64,000 nucleotides of DNA. Source: Scalesia atractyloides (lineage: Eukaryota; Streptophyta; Magnoliopsida; Asterales; Asteraceae). Both the position numbers and the translations under genes were made by a program. This document shows, piece by piece, positions 11,169 to 21,837 of the stretch. Location: contig CAMTDV010000002.1 of the NCBI GenBank assembly GCA_947069175.1, forward strand, positions 12,516,988-12,580,987. The letters are read 5' to 3'. The notes below the pieces were generated by a model. It ran no database searches. It saw nothing but the letters and a program-made list of their open reading frames with translations, and had not been told where the DNA came from. The stretch's first letter is position 1. Every line of letters begins with the position of its first letter.

Positions 11169-11174
<6 letters not shown>

Positions 11175-11212
<38 letters not shown>
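11175..11212. repeat. (TA)n microsatellite
   Basis: An uninterrupted TA run lies between the foldback element and the left end of the MULE. Both elements appear to have used TA-rich targets. Confidence 0.9.
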
Positions 11213-11214
<2 letters not shown>

Positions 11215-11266
11215 GTGAGGTTATTGTGAGAAAATTTAAAAGTGTGAGAAGGATAAGAAAAAATAT
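11213..11266 (+). repeat. Left terminal inverted repeat of the MULE
   Basis: Begins GGGTGAGG and contains TGTGAGAAAATTTAAAAGTG and TGAGAAGGATAAGAAA. About 46 of 54 positions pair, by eye, with the reverse complement of 42883-42936. Confidence 0.85.
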
Positions 11267-11591
11267 CAACCATTAGATTAAATATCTAATGGTTGAGATC
11301 ATAGTGGCATTTTTGTAAATAGATTTTCCCAAAATTATAATCGAATGGAGCATTTGGGTATTTTCGACCTTTCAATCACTTTCAAAACAAAAACCGTATC
11401 TTCTCCCCCAACAATCAAAATCAATCCATCGAGAAATTCGGAGGTTATTCAGGAAAGTATTTTCAGTACGAATTCTAATCGCAAATCTCTCAGCACAATG
11501 AAGAAGATTAAGCAACAATCTCTTGGCGACCAGAAGAAAGTAACGAAATCGGCATTTACGCCGCCAGGAAATCCTGCAAAAACACCTAGAG

Positions 11592-13253
11592 GTAAGTAAT
11601 GTGTTATGAAATCAGGGTGTTTTTAGTCGTATTTAAACGTTTTATGGTGTTATTGCTGATTACTTTAGTCGGTATGATAAGGGTTTTCAATAGTTTCCTT
11701 AATTTCAACCGAAGAAAACTTCTATGGTGTTTTCAATGAGTTATGCTGGTTTTGGTATTTTTTTATCTATAGTGTTCGTTTGAAGTTGTATGCATTCAAA
11801 AACTGCATTATAGGAATTAGGGTTGTTTTGTTTGGGTGTTTTTTAGTTTCTGTGGTGTTTTTTTATAAGTTGTTAAGGTGTTTTTTGGTTTCTGTTAGGG
11901 TTTATCTGTTAGGGTGTTATTTAAACGCTATGGTTCTGTTGTATTCATCACTCATTGAGAATATGGTGTTGTTATTGTTAACGTATTATCTGTTAGGGTG
12001 TTTTTTGATTACTGCGGTGTTTTTTTTATAAAATTTATGGTGTTTTTTTTTTGTTTATGTTGGGATTTATCTGTTAGGGTGTTTTTTTGGTTTCTATTAG
12101 TGTTTATCTGTTGTATTCATAACTCATTGACAACATGGTGTTATTATTGTTAGTGTGGTGTTTTTTATAAGTTGATAGGGTGTTTTTAGGTTTTTGTTAT
12201 GGTTTATCTGTTAAGTGTTTTTTGGTTTCTGTTAGGGTTTATGGGTTGTATTTATAACTCATTGAAAACATAGTGTTATTCTTGTTAGGTTGTTGTTTAT
12301 AGGTTGTATTCAATCAACAAAAACTATTGTGGTGTCTTCAATGAGTAATGCTGTATTTTGTATTCATTCAAACCAAACTGCATTCTAAGACTTGGGGTTT
12401 GTCTGTTTGGGTGGTTTTTTGGTTTCTATGGTGGTTTCTGTTAGAGTTTATCTGTTAGGGTGTTATTTAATGAGTTGTATTCATTCAACAAACACTGTTG
12501 TGGTGTCTTCAGTGAGTTATGCTTTTTTTGTATTCATTCAAACAAAACTGCATTCTAAGACTTGGGGTTTGTCTGTTTGGGTGGTTTTTTGGTTTTCGTG
12601 GTGGTTTCTGTTAGAGTTTATCTGTTAGGGTGTTATTTAATGAGTTGTATTCATTCAACAAATACTGGTGTGGTGTTTTCAATGAGTTACGCTGTTTTTT
12701 GGTCTTATTTATCATCTATGGTGTTCGTAATAAGTTTATTCATTCAAACAAAAAACTGCATTCCAAAACTTAGGGTTTATCTGTTAGGATGGTTTTTGGT
12801 TTCTATTAGGGTATAACTATAACGGCGTTCATTTAATGGCTATGATGTTATTATAATATATATAATAGTATTCATTGTTCTTTTACAAACAAGTTTATGT
12901 GTTCTTTTATTTTTGTTTTAATTCTGTTTTGGTCTCGTACCTGGTGTTATAACATATTTGTTGTAATAACTTGGTTTATATATACATTTGTTACAATACA
13001 TTTATTGTTATAACTGGGATTATAATACATTTGTTGCACATGTGTACTCTATAGTTAGGAAAAGCTAGCGTCTCCGTTCAAAAATGTACCGATCAAAATA
13101 TAAGAACACAAAAGAAACTGATGTCATCTGTTCAGATTGAGATGGAGAGGAATATGAGAAAAAAGGTACTTGCATTGCAACTAAATGTCACGCACATATG
13201 TAACGATTGCAACATAAAAATTAACTGATAAGACTTAACTTTAGTTGGTGCAG
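11592..13253 (+). repeat. Repeat-rich first intron of the Ulp1-like gene
   Basis: T-rich and filled with variations on TTAGGGTTTATCTGTTAGGG, GGTGTTTTTTGGTTTCTG and GGTGTTAT. The intron opens with GTAAGT after exon 1. It includes a ~170-bp direct duplication (12362-12531 and 12533-12700) with very few differences. Confidence 0.7.
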
Positions 13254-15721
13254 ATGTGCATGCTCATATAGCTGAGCGTATAAGTGAGATTACAAATCAA
13301 AACAAGGAAGTGCCACCACAACCTGAACCAAAAACAACAAAGTAGTGCTCCCGCCAGGGAAGCAATTCAAATCAACTGCACGATGGTTGGTTTCAGGAAC
13401 AAACACAAATGGTATGCATTTTCCGTTGAAAATTATATTGAACTAAATATCTATACTGTGCGGGATTACTAATAGTATGTTTGTTTAATGTAGAATAAAG
13501 ATAACCTCAAAGAAGCCTTATCAGGGGATTTCATTGTCGTCCGACCCGGACGATGACTTTGTTGACACCCCACTAGGAAAACGAAAGAAGTCACTAGCAA
13601 AAAATCGCGATCCATGCAAAACGCCAAATACAAACACAACCTTACAAACCCTATACTGGAACAAAAATTAAGCCAAAAGTTTCAATCGATAATTTGTTAA
13701 ATCTGACGCATGGTTTGAGTGCGAAACAACGGGAGAAGGTTTACGAAATCAGATTTGGCTCAATTTTCAACCTCCAGGTTACTGGTGTCCCAACAACAAT
13801 CGCACACAGGTTGGTCACAAATTATGACCCAGATGCGTGTGTCTTGAATGTTGGAAACGACCGGCTAGTACCCACTACTGCAGACCTTGTATACTACGTA
13901 TTCAAGCAGCCTCGTGGGAAAACTATGCTGGTTGAACAGACGAAGGCAAGCAAGAGGAGGGATGCAGTTATACAGGAGTTTAGGGATCAATTTAAAGATA
14001 TACAAAGAAAAAGATTGTCGCCATTACAGCTGACCTGTACATATTAGGTATAGACGACTATGGATGGTTGTTCGTCCCGAATTTCCTAGTTGTCTACTTT
14101 TCATTCCTGGGAGAAACTACAAGTAACAACTCAGTTAATATCCGGTATCTTCCGTGCATAAAACTAGAAGTTGAAATAAAAAGTTTTGATTGGTGTGCTT
14201 ACATGGTGGCCTGCCTCAACCGCATGAAAAGATCGTGGCAAGGTGACGACGATCATTTCAGGGGCCCAATGGTTTTACTGATGGTAAGTTAATACTCAAT
14301 ATAACATAAATAAAAAGAATTCATGCATTAAACATTTGTAGAAATGTAATAAACCTCTTTTCCATGAAACTTGACAGATGGCCTATGCAATCGAGAAGAA
14401 AAAGATACCTTCAACACATAGTTCGCCTCTGATTGCATTAGCAACTGATGACGTGTTTGACGAGCTGGCTTCAGAGATGGAACGTAAAAACATATCAGCT
14501 GGAGATGTTGAGTCAGAAAGAAAGGGAGGAAAAAGGAAGCGTGGATCGGAGGAGATCAGTGGAAAGGAAAAAAATGTGAATGAAGGTACTACAGAAGTTG
14601 AAGATGATGACGCACACCTTGGTATATACAAGCATTGTGCGGACTACTTACTGACACAAACTGACACCCAAACGTGTGCCATGCTTGTAGGTCCAGATGG
14701 AGCGCTTCGTGTGCTGATGGTATCGCAATACGGAGACACACCATCGCTACCATCCGCATCTGAAAGGGAATCTGATGTGGTAAGTAAACAACAAGTTGTA
14801 AATAGACTGATACCATATATATTGTTTTACCAAAAATGTTGTTTAACCGGATTTTGATACAGGATAAATACAACCTTTTGGATAAATTGTTCAGAGAATT
14901 TGAAGGATGCGTATGCAGCATCAATGAGACAATTGCGGAATCGTGTGCATTGTACCCAAAAAGTGAGATATTGAAGAAAAAAGCATTGACATGGAATGCA
15001 ATGAAGTTGAAACATCTAAATTCGGATGAGGCCAGCACGCATGATGTCAAAACTCATGAAGGTAGTGTAACATTTACCAGTAATAACACTACTCCAAATA
15101 TGAGAAATCATGAAAGTATGTCGCAAAACAAATCTCCCTTTTCACCAATGACATCATCATTTGTGGCAGAGCTAGAGGCAGCAATAGATGCGGTGTATAC
15201 TGCAAAGACACCCCAAACACGGTTCAATGTTTCAGGGCTTGAGGCTGTGAACCTGTAAAAAAGGCTTGACAGTGTTTGGGGTCATGAGAAAAGTAGTGAA
15301 GTGGCGCGATCTGCGATGCACGATAAAACACCACGGCCAAAAAGGACAATAATTTTGCCGCCTACGCTACGGTCGCCGTATATTAGCCGTGTAGTTTCGT
15401 TGAGGCCTGGACGAGAGAAGGCAGAAGAAGTCGTTGCACGGTGTATATTCTGCGGAGTGCGTAACGCATGGTACGTATCAATCAAACATCTATAATTATT
15501 CATTAACAATATTTATTTAAAATAAGTCTCTCGTGTTGTAGGGATGTTATTTTCAACAATAATGGTCAACTATCGGTGATAAGGGCACCATTCGAGTTGA
15601 TGATACCGGGTGTCATGGTACATATTGATGTCATAAGTGCATGGGCTGTAGTCTTGAACTACGAGGAAAGAATGAGAAAGATGGGAACAGCCCCAAAATT
15701 GTTTTGCAATGCTGGAATGTT

Positions 15722-16220
15722 GGTATATGTTCTTTATTGATTATGGTGTTGATTGTTCTACTGTTCTAGTATTTTTATGTCTGCGTATATACTTGTGGTG
15801 TGGATTCTGTTAAAAGTGATGTTCTTTCATGGTGTTATAACTAAATGTAAGTTGTATGCCATCTGGTGATCTATGTGTGCTTATGTAAGTTCTTTCATGT
15901 GTTATACTACTGTTAAAACTGGTGTTTGATTCTATGTTCTTTCTACAGTAACTGTTGAAGTGTTTTTATGTGTTCTTTATTGTTTATGGTGTTATTCCTG
16001 TTAAAACTAAAGTTCTCTCATGGTGTTATTCATGTTATAACTTATGTAAATTCTGTTGTTATGAGTTATGGTGAATACATATGACTTGATGTCATTAATT
16101 CGGTTTTGGTGCTGTAATAATACTGTTCTGATGTTACAACTCTTGTTGTTTGAAAAAAAACATAATAACACCATATCATCTAACAGTGTTTTTGACAAAA
16201 AAAATAAACATATGTAGCTA
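15722..16220 (+). repeat. GGTGTTAT-rich intron of the Ulp1-like gene
   Basis: The intron lies between the FCNAGML exon and the MEFDLPEKDQ exon. It carries many short variants of TATGGTGTTAT and TTCATGGTGTTAT, the same motif family as in the first intron and in the introns of the transposase gene. Confidence 0.6.
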
Positions 16221-17879
16221 GAAATGGAGTTCGACTTACCTGAAAAAGACCAGATAGCAAAGTTTGCTGAGAACATGAAGTATGTGCTAGACGGTACGGA
16301 ACAAAATACATTTAAAGGTTTCCAGATGGTGTACATCCCTATCCTGAATGGGGAACACTACTTTGTGCTTTTTTTTCAACTTGTCAACGAGCCAAATAAT
16401 GATCATTGACAACATAGAGGGTGAAGCGGGTTTAGAAGAAAGATACGGCGGGACGGTCGAAAAGATGGTACGGTCAACTCAAATATATACATAACTATAT
16501 TTATAGATTGTAAAAAAACAATAATGTTTGACATTACCGGATGTATTATTTCAGGTACGTACATTTTGTGGGTTCCTTATCCCTATACAGCCAGTAGTAG
16601 TTGCGAAACTAAGAGTTACCAAACCCGTAAGACTGGAATTCCCATGGCAGACTCAATTTAACGGTACAGACTTGGTATTTTCTTAATGGACATATGGAGA
16701 CTTAAAATGTCCCACCGGTGTGGGGAGTATTGTGACGTCAGTTGATAACATCATAGTCAATTAAACACGGCACAGCGGAAGTATTGGAGTAAAATTACTA
16801 TTACAAACCAAATTTGGAAATACAAAATAATATACAGGCTCGTAATAGAAGATCCACAAGCGGATCATAAAATGTACAAAGAAAGAATATAAAACAGACT
16901 TTAGGGCAGATCTAAGGATTTGCAAGATCCTCTTAATCACTACCGAGCAGCTTCCGACCTATTTTGTATTGTACCTGCAATTTAGTCTTTGGACAATACG
17001 TTAGCTTTCGCTGGTAAATACACCCAACTGACTCATTTTGAAAACATTTAAAAATGATTTTAAGTGCACAAGGCACAAAATCTTTTATAATTTGGGAAAG
17101 TTACTTTGTAACCTTGTTAACAGATTCACATGTTTGTCCATACATACAGGGCCAGGTACAGAGACCGAGACAGATTAAATACACACCACTTAGAACTCAC
17201 AGAGGAGTTATCCCCAACGTCTTCGATAATTTGCATTTGAGCGTCTGTCAGGTGTATGCCTACACCCTGCGCTAAGGTCGTGGCCATTAACTAATCCAAT
17301 GAGCCGAGGATATCCAGGACACGGTAATTTAACCCCCGATGTTTAAGTTATCAAACAAAACTGATTAAAACAGAATATGCAGATTTACTAGCCACAATCT
17401 GGCATTCGATTGATCCCATTTCTGACCAAGCGTAATAATTTACCGTATCCCAAGCCCGTATAGGGAAAATAAGTCGAGAGTATTTACCGGAGCTAGTCTT
17501 CTTTTAATTTCAATAACTCAGCCGTATACAAAACTACTTAATTGCAGATAGCATTTACCAGCAAAGCTCTAGTCTGGATTATGGCATAAGCTAACCAGTT
17601 AATAATAATAGTCTTTATTTAAGTCATAGACTTAGACCGAGTAGTGTACATGATCAATACGTATAACGCTTGATTAAATGATGATCGGATAGAATGTAGT
17701 TTAAATCCGACAAGTACTTTGACTTGCATAATATGGGTAAACAATTAACATTCTGGATTTTGAAGTTTAAATGACAAGGTTAAACCCGTTTCGGTTAAAT
17801 TCCATAAACTATTTACGTATAATCACCGTACGCTTATAAGCGATAATGGGTAACCAGATAAGTAATGGACAATATCTAT

Positions 17880-18760
17880 ATGCCATTATATTTTAAATAA
17901 GTTAAGATATCAGTAGGTTATCAACTTGTATGCCGTTAAGGTTTTAAAACGAAATTATGCCTTATAAGGGTATTTCGGTAATTATATACTGTATAAAAGG
18001 AACTTGAATATATTTTACGTTTATAATCATAAGTATTCTAGAAAAATAATTTATTTATGATATATAATATCAGTAGGATGTCAATTATATGTGTAAATTA
18101 TCTTTTATGACCAAACTATGCACCGAAGGGGCATTTTGGTCATTTTACACAAAGTTTATAAATTATTTGGGATTTTGAGTTTATAACATGTACCTACTTA
18201 AATATGTTTAAAATAAGTTTTAAAATCAGCAGGTAAAAAGTCTTGGTCAATTAATATGGTTTGAAACCATATTATGCGCCTAAACGACGCTTATGTCGTA
18301 AAATGGCGTCTTTATGCGATTTTTACGAAAAATGATGTTAAGGTAAGATTAAAATGTCTTAGATATGTTATTTAATTTAACATATCAGTAGGTAAAAGAT
18401 TTACCTTGAAAAGATTTGATTAAAACTATTTTATGAGCCACATGGGCTAAAATCATCATTTATCGACATAGTTTAAGGACATGCTTGAAAATTCAGTTTA
18501 TAACTTGGTTTAGCATCCAAATAATCCTACTTATAATATTACATCAGTAGGAAACTCATTTTCAAGTTCATTACTATTTAAAACCTTGTTTTATGCAAAA
18601 AGGACATTTTGGTCATAGATGGCATGATTATGGAACTTGCGCACAAACTTGGATTCTGATTATGATCAGTAATATAACCTCAGAGGGTTATGCTACATTA
18701 TATTATGATCATAATGCAACTTTAGATCAGTAGGTAACTAATCTAAATCAAGGTCAGAAT
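17880..18760 (-). repeat. ~160-bp degenerate tandem repeat inside the family-E LTR (copy 1)
   Basis: ATCAGTAGG or ATCAGCAGG recurs near 17911, 18069, 18225, 18386, 18543 and 18725, mostly 156-161 bp apart. A block meaning 'ccttttggtcat/gcat' follows in each unit. The same array, inverted, is in the second copy at 56380-57250. Confidence 0.65.
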
Positions 18761-19920
18761 TGAAAGTCAAAGCAGAAGTCAAACTTCACGACTTTCGGTT
18801 GCAAACCGACCCTAGAACTGAAATTGACGAGCCGAACATGTTCTTACATGTTCTAATAATTATTACCAACTTGTTTAAGTGTCAAACATGTTTCATAACA
18901 TATATAAGATTAATTTATATTTTTTCCGAAAAATGGCTTGTTTGACTTTTTAATATCATAACTTTGACCCGTCAATTGGTCTAGCAAACGTGATCTTCAG
19001 GAGGTACCCTTTATATGGATTAACACCTACCTTATTATGATCACTTAGCCATGTTCATTTTGAACAATGGCGGGACCATAATGGTCTTAATCGAAAGTCA
19101 AAGCATTTTCCGTAAAACACTTGACTTTTGGCTATAGAAGCCTATAAACGAAAATGCACAAAGAAGGAACACTTAAGTGATTCCTAGGGTGCAAAAGAAC
19201 TAAGTTGGATGCTCCTTTCAGCTAGGAACTTCCAGAGGAGGGAGAAGAGTGAATAAATGAGAAAGGTGCAAGTTGTAATGGTGAACTTGATCACCTATTT
19301 GTAGTTGGAGAACTCAAAGGAGGTGAAGCCAGGTGTTTAGGGGTGTAAGAGGAAGCTTACAAGTGTCCCAAAATGTGGCATAGCAGTTTGGGAAGCCATG
19401 GTTTCGATTTAATGGTTTTTGGCATTTTTGTTTGGAATCCAAGAAAACTTTCTGCAGCAGAGCCTTCTCTCGCCCCCGCGAGAGACCTAGGCCAGGTCTC
19501 TCACGGCCCGCGACTGACCTTGGCCAGTTTAAAAAATTGACACCTTTAACCCCCTTAACTTTATAAAGCTTCTAAAAACCTTTTAAAACACCTTTTGGCA
19601 CTTTTAGCCCTCCGTAGCCAATACTTGGCATACCCGGGATTATGCCCGGACATTGTCGAGCTCTCGGTTCATTAAAAGGTCACTCAAAGGTATAAATTAA
19701 CATGTTGACACTTTTAATCCCTCCATTATCCATCTTTCACATATTTACAAAATTGAACCCTCATGTCCAACAAATGGCACGAATGAGAGTTAGGACTTCA
19801 CAAAGGATCACTCAGAGGCTTATTATAAGCATGTTGATTTCGATGTCACTCAAAGGCTGGGCATGTTGACATATCAGTCACTCAGAGGCCAGTTTCAAGC
19901 ATGTTGACATATCAGCCACT

Positions 19921-19925
19921 CAGAG
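19921..19925. repeat. Target-site duplication CAGAG, left copy
   Basis: CAGAG immediately precedes TGTAACATCC, the first bases of the gypsy LTR. It is matched by CAGAG at 37750-37754, immediately after the last LTR base. The duplication identifies 19926-37749 as one insertion unit. Confidence 0.85.
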
Positions 19926-20744
19926 TGTAACATCCGTCGAAAAACGGGTTTCCAAAATCCGCTTCGTTTATTAATCGAATAGAGTTATAACTTTCGTTGC
20001 GTATATATTGTTCATTTTAATTTTAAACAATACATAATTAATAAACATTCTAGAATTTAAAAACTATAATTAATAAATAATAAACACAAGTGAAGAAAAA
20101 AATAAAAGGAGGCTGCCGGGTTTCGAACCCGGGTCAGCCGCTCCAACAAACAAACACTACACCACTCCGCCACATGACTCCTTTGTGAAATTACTGAAAC
20201 AATTAATACTTAAATTAAAACTCGAATTCAAAACCGGACTTCAGCGCGGCAGAACTCGCAATCACCGGAAAATCCGGCAATCCGCGAGTTTAGCCATTTT
20301 CCTTTTGACTATAACGCTATAACCGACTTCGACATCGGTTATAACCGACGTCTAAACAGTCAATTGCGGTCGTAACCGCCGGAGAAACTTTGACCACGAA
20401 TCAAGACCAAATTCGGACTCAATACATTATGTTTCTTCCTTATAAATACCCACCCAAACCTCTGGTAACCTTTTCGCTCAAAATCGCACAATCTCTCGAA
20501 GCTTTAGCACTCGCCGGAGATATTTTACAGTCGCCGGACTTTCACCGGAAAACCGAGACTTACTTTAAATCGGTATATTTCTCGACTCTTTTGTTTGTAA
20601 TCCATTATTAGACATATATTAACTTCAATCCTTCAACCAGAATCTGTCCCAGACTACGCTGCCGGGAAATCCCACACTCGCCGGAATTTCACTAAAACAT
20701 CAAAGTCTCACTGTCAATCGGTACAATCATCTAAACCCCCTGAT
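19926..20744 (+). repeat. Gypsy LTR fragment, U3 side
   Basis: Matches 35180-35975 of the complete 3' LTR. It starts at the true LTR terminus and includes a TATA box (CCTTATAAATACCC near 20438). It stops at ...CCCCCTGAT, where an inverted LTR end begins. It also contains a reverse tRNA-like domain at 20108-20181. Confidence 0.85.
20108..20181 (-). other. tRNA-like domain, reverse type, in LTR fragment
   Basis: On the minus strand it starts GGAGTCA, has an A-box-like TGGCGGAGTGG and a B-box GGGTTCGAAACCC inside a perfect 5-bp T-stem (CCGGG/CCCGG), and ends CTCC, which can pair with the first GGAG. The anticodon arm is not convincing. It is conserved in the same place in the other LTR copies. 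Confidence 0.6.
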
Positions 20745-21771
20745 TGTCAACACCCGACCCGCAGCGGAATAAGAGTCGGGGCATAATTGGGTTATCACCA
20801 AAGCTCATGATGTTTACTAAAATGTTTCATATTTATTAAATTCAAATTAAAACTTAAATGTTCAAAACAAATTCATACAATTACAAGGAAATGAAAACAA
20901 GTAGAACAATCCAAAGCCTAAACTGATTTATTCTTCTAGGCATTCCTATGTGTTTCTTGCTTCAACTGGATCACCTGTATCATGTGTAAAATGGGGGAAA
21001 TTTTGGGTCAACAAAAGTTGGCGAGTGAACCTTGTTAAAAACATTTGTTATTGATTTCCTGTTGTATTTAATATGGAAAAATTGTGCAATAATCATATGT
21101 GAGCAAACATATATAAACAAACAAACACAAACCACCTTGAATGAGTAAATGACATGAATGATAACGTATTGTGAGATCAAGGCTCAATCAAACGGAGCCG
21201 ATCGAATGAGGCACCTGTACTCAACCCGTCTCCCACGGGGAGCTGATGGGCCTAATGGAATGTATGTACTGAAAATGATAAATTTAATCTAAAAATAAAC
21301 CACACAACAATTGATACATATTGGATACACATTTGTTCATGGATATGATGGATGCACAAGTGTTTAAATATAATAAATAATTAAGCGACACATGATACAC
21401 CCCAAAATGTGATTAAAACGGGGAATTGGTAGAGATTCACTCACATTGGGTGCGTTCTTTTGATGATGTTGAATGCGCACGAGTTTTGGGATTTGATCGA
21501 CGAGGAAAAACTAACCTAAAATAATAACGAAATGGTTCGGTAAATAAGTGGATTTTATTAACAATTTTAATAGGATTTTTAGATTTATTTTTGTGAGTTT
21601 AAGGTCATATTCTAACTTTAAAAATATTATTTTTAAGTATTTTTAATTGATTTTTAAATTACATAACTAAATAAAAAAAATAAAAATTTGACTTTTTTTG
21701 ACCGTTGACCGGTCCGTTGACCGTTGACCGGTCGGACTGTGGTTGAGTATGCACTGAGTGAGGTTCGAACC
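20745..21771 (-). repeat. Gypsy LTR fragment, 3' side, inverted
   Basis: Matches the end of the complete minus-strand LTR (24395-25460). The terminal TGTCAACACCC abuts ...CTGAT of the plus-strand fragment. It breaks off inside a tRNA-like domain at GAGGTTCGAACCC. Confidence 0.8.
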
Positions 21772-21837
21772 CGGTCGGACCGTTGTCCGTTGACCGTTGA
21801 CCGGTCCGTTGACCGTTGACCGGTCGGGCTTGAAGAC
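21772..21837. repeat. Junction filler of CCGTTGACCGGT repeats
   Basis: About 65 bp made of repeated CCGTTGACC / GGTCCGTTGACC units join the LTR fragment to the protease coding region. The same units occur at 21711-21740 within the LTR copy and, once or twice, in the other LTRs. This suggests templated filler synthesis at a repaired break. Confidence 0.6.

Larger units (their letters stand above)
9971..11174. mobile_element. Foldback-type element with ~420-bp inverted arms
   Basis: The ends are inverted copies: GGTAGGGTTCTAGAGTG at the left, and the reverse complement of CACTCTAGAACCCTACC at the right. The inverted similarity continues inward for more than 400 bp (TTATATCATCTAGAGATTTT, CAGAAGGGTATTTGCGTCTT and others). 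The left arm is about 9971-10390 and the right arm about 10735-11174. The central spacer (10391-10734) begins with a diverged second copy of the terminal block (GAACTGAGTGAACTAATCTT), followed by CT-rich sequence. There is no coding capacity. TA microsatellites flank both sides, so a target duplication cannot be read. Superfamily unknown; a non-autonomous MULE is possible. Confidence 0.8.
11345..16707 (+). pseudogene. Ulp1-like (C48) cysteine protease gene of the MULE, 5' exons
   Basis: Ulp1-family proteases cleave SUMO or related tags. Copies carried by MULEs are of unknown use to the element. Exons inferred from frames and GT/AG borders: 11345-11591; about 13254-13400; about 13500-14283; 14378-14779; 14863 to about 15470; 15541-15721; about 16221-16467; and about 16555-16707. 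The middle exons give the plant-MULE region upstream of the protease (TADLYILGIDDYGWLFVPN, FDWCAYMVACLNRMK), then a lysine-rich linker (KGGKRKRG). A domain typical of this group follows (PFELMIPGVMVHIDVISAWA). The protease core shows VYIPILNGEHYFVLF (catalytic His), IIDNIEG (Asp) and PWQTQFNGTD (Gln). The Cys codon after NGTD is lost to a small deletion. Frameshifts also occur near 14010, 15256 and 16390. A family-E LTR splits the exon just after HMET. Confidence 0.85.
16708..19925 (-). mobile_element. Family-E solo LTR, first copy, left part (minus orientation)
   Basis: This is the reverse complement of most of 55041-58445, which has clean LTR ends. The left edge here reads TGTCCCACC. The terminal ~35 bp differ from the other copy. 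The element sits in the last part of the Ulp1-like gene and is itself split at 19925 by the gypsy complex; it resumes at 37755. Combined length is about 3.41 kb, as in the intact copy. The 5 bp on either side of the joined LTR (TAAAA at 16703-16707, CAACG at 37946-37950) do not match, so the target duplication has decayed or was never there. No internal region is present. Confidence 0.8.

Noticed and set aside
16703..16707. Target-site duplication of the first family-E LTR (TAAAA)
   Set aside because: The bases after the other end are CAACG, so the pair does not match. The duplication may have decayed, but it cannot be claimed.
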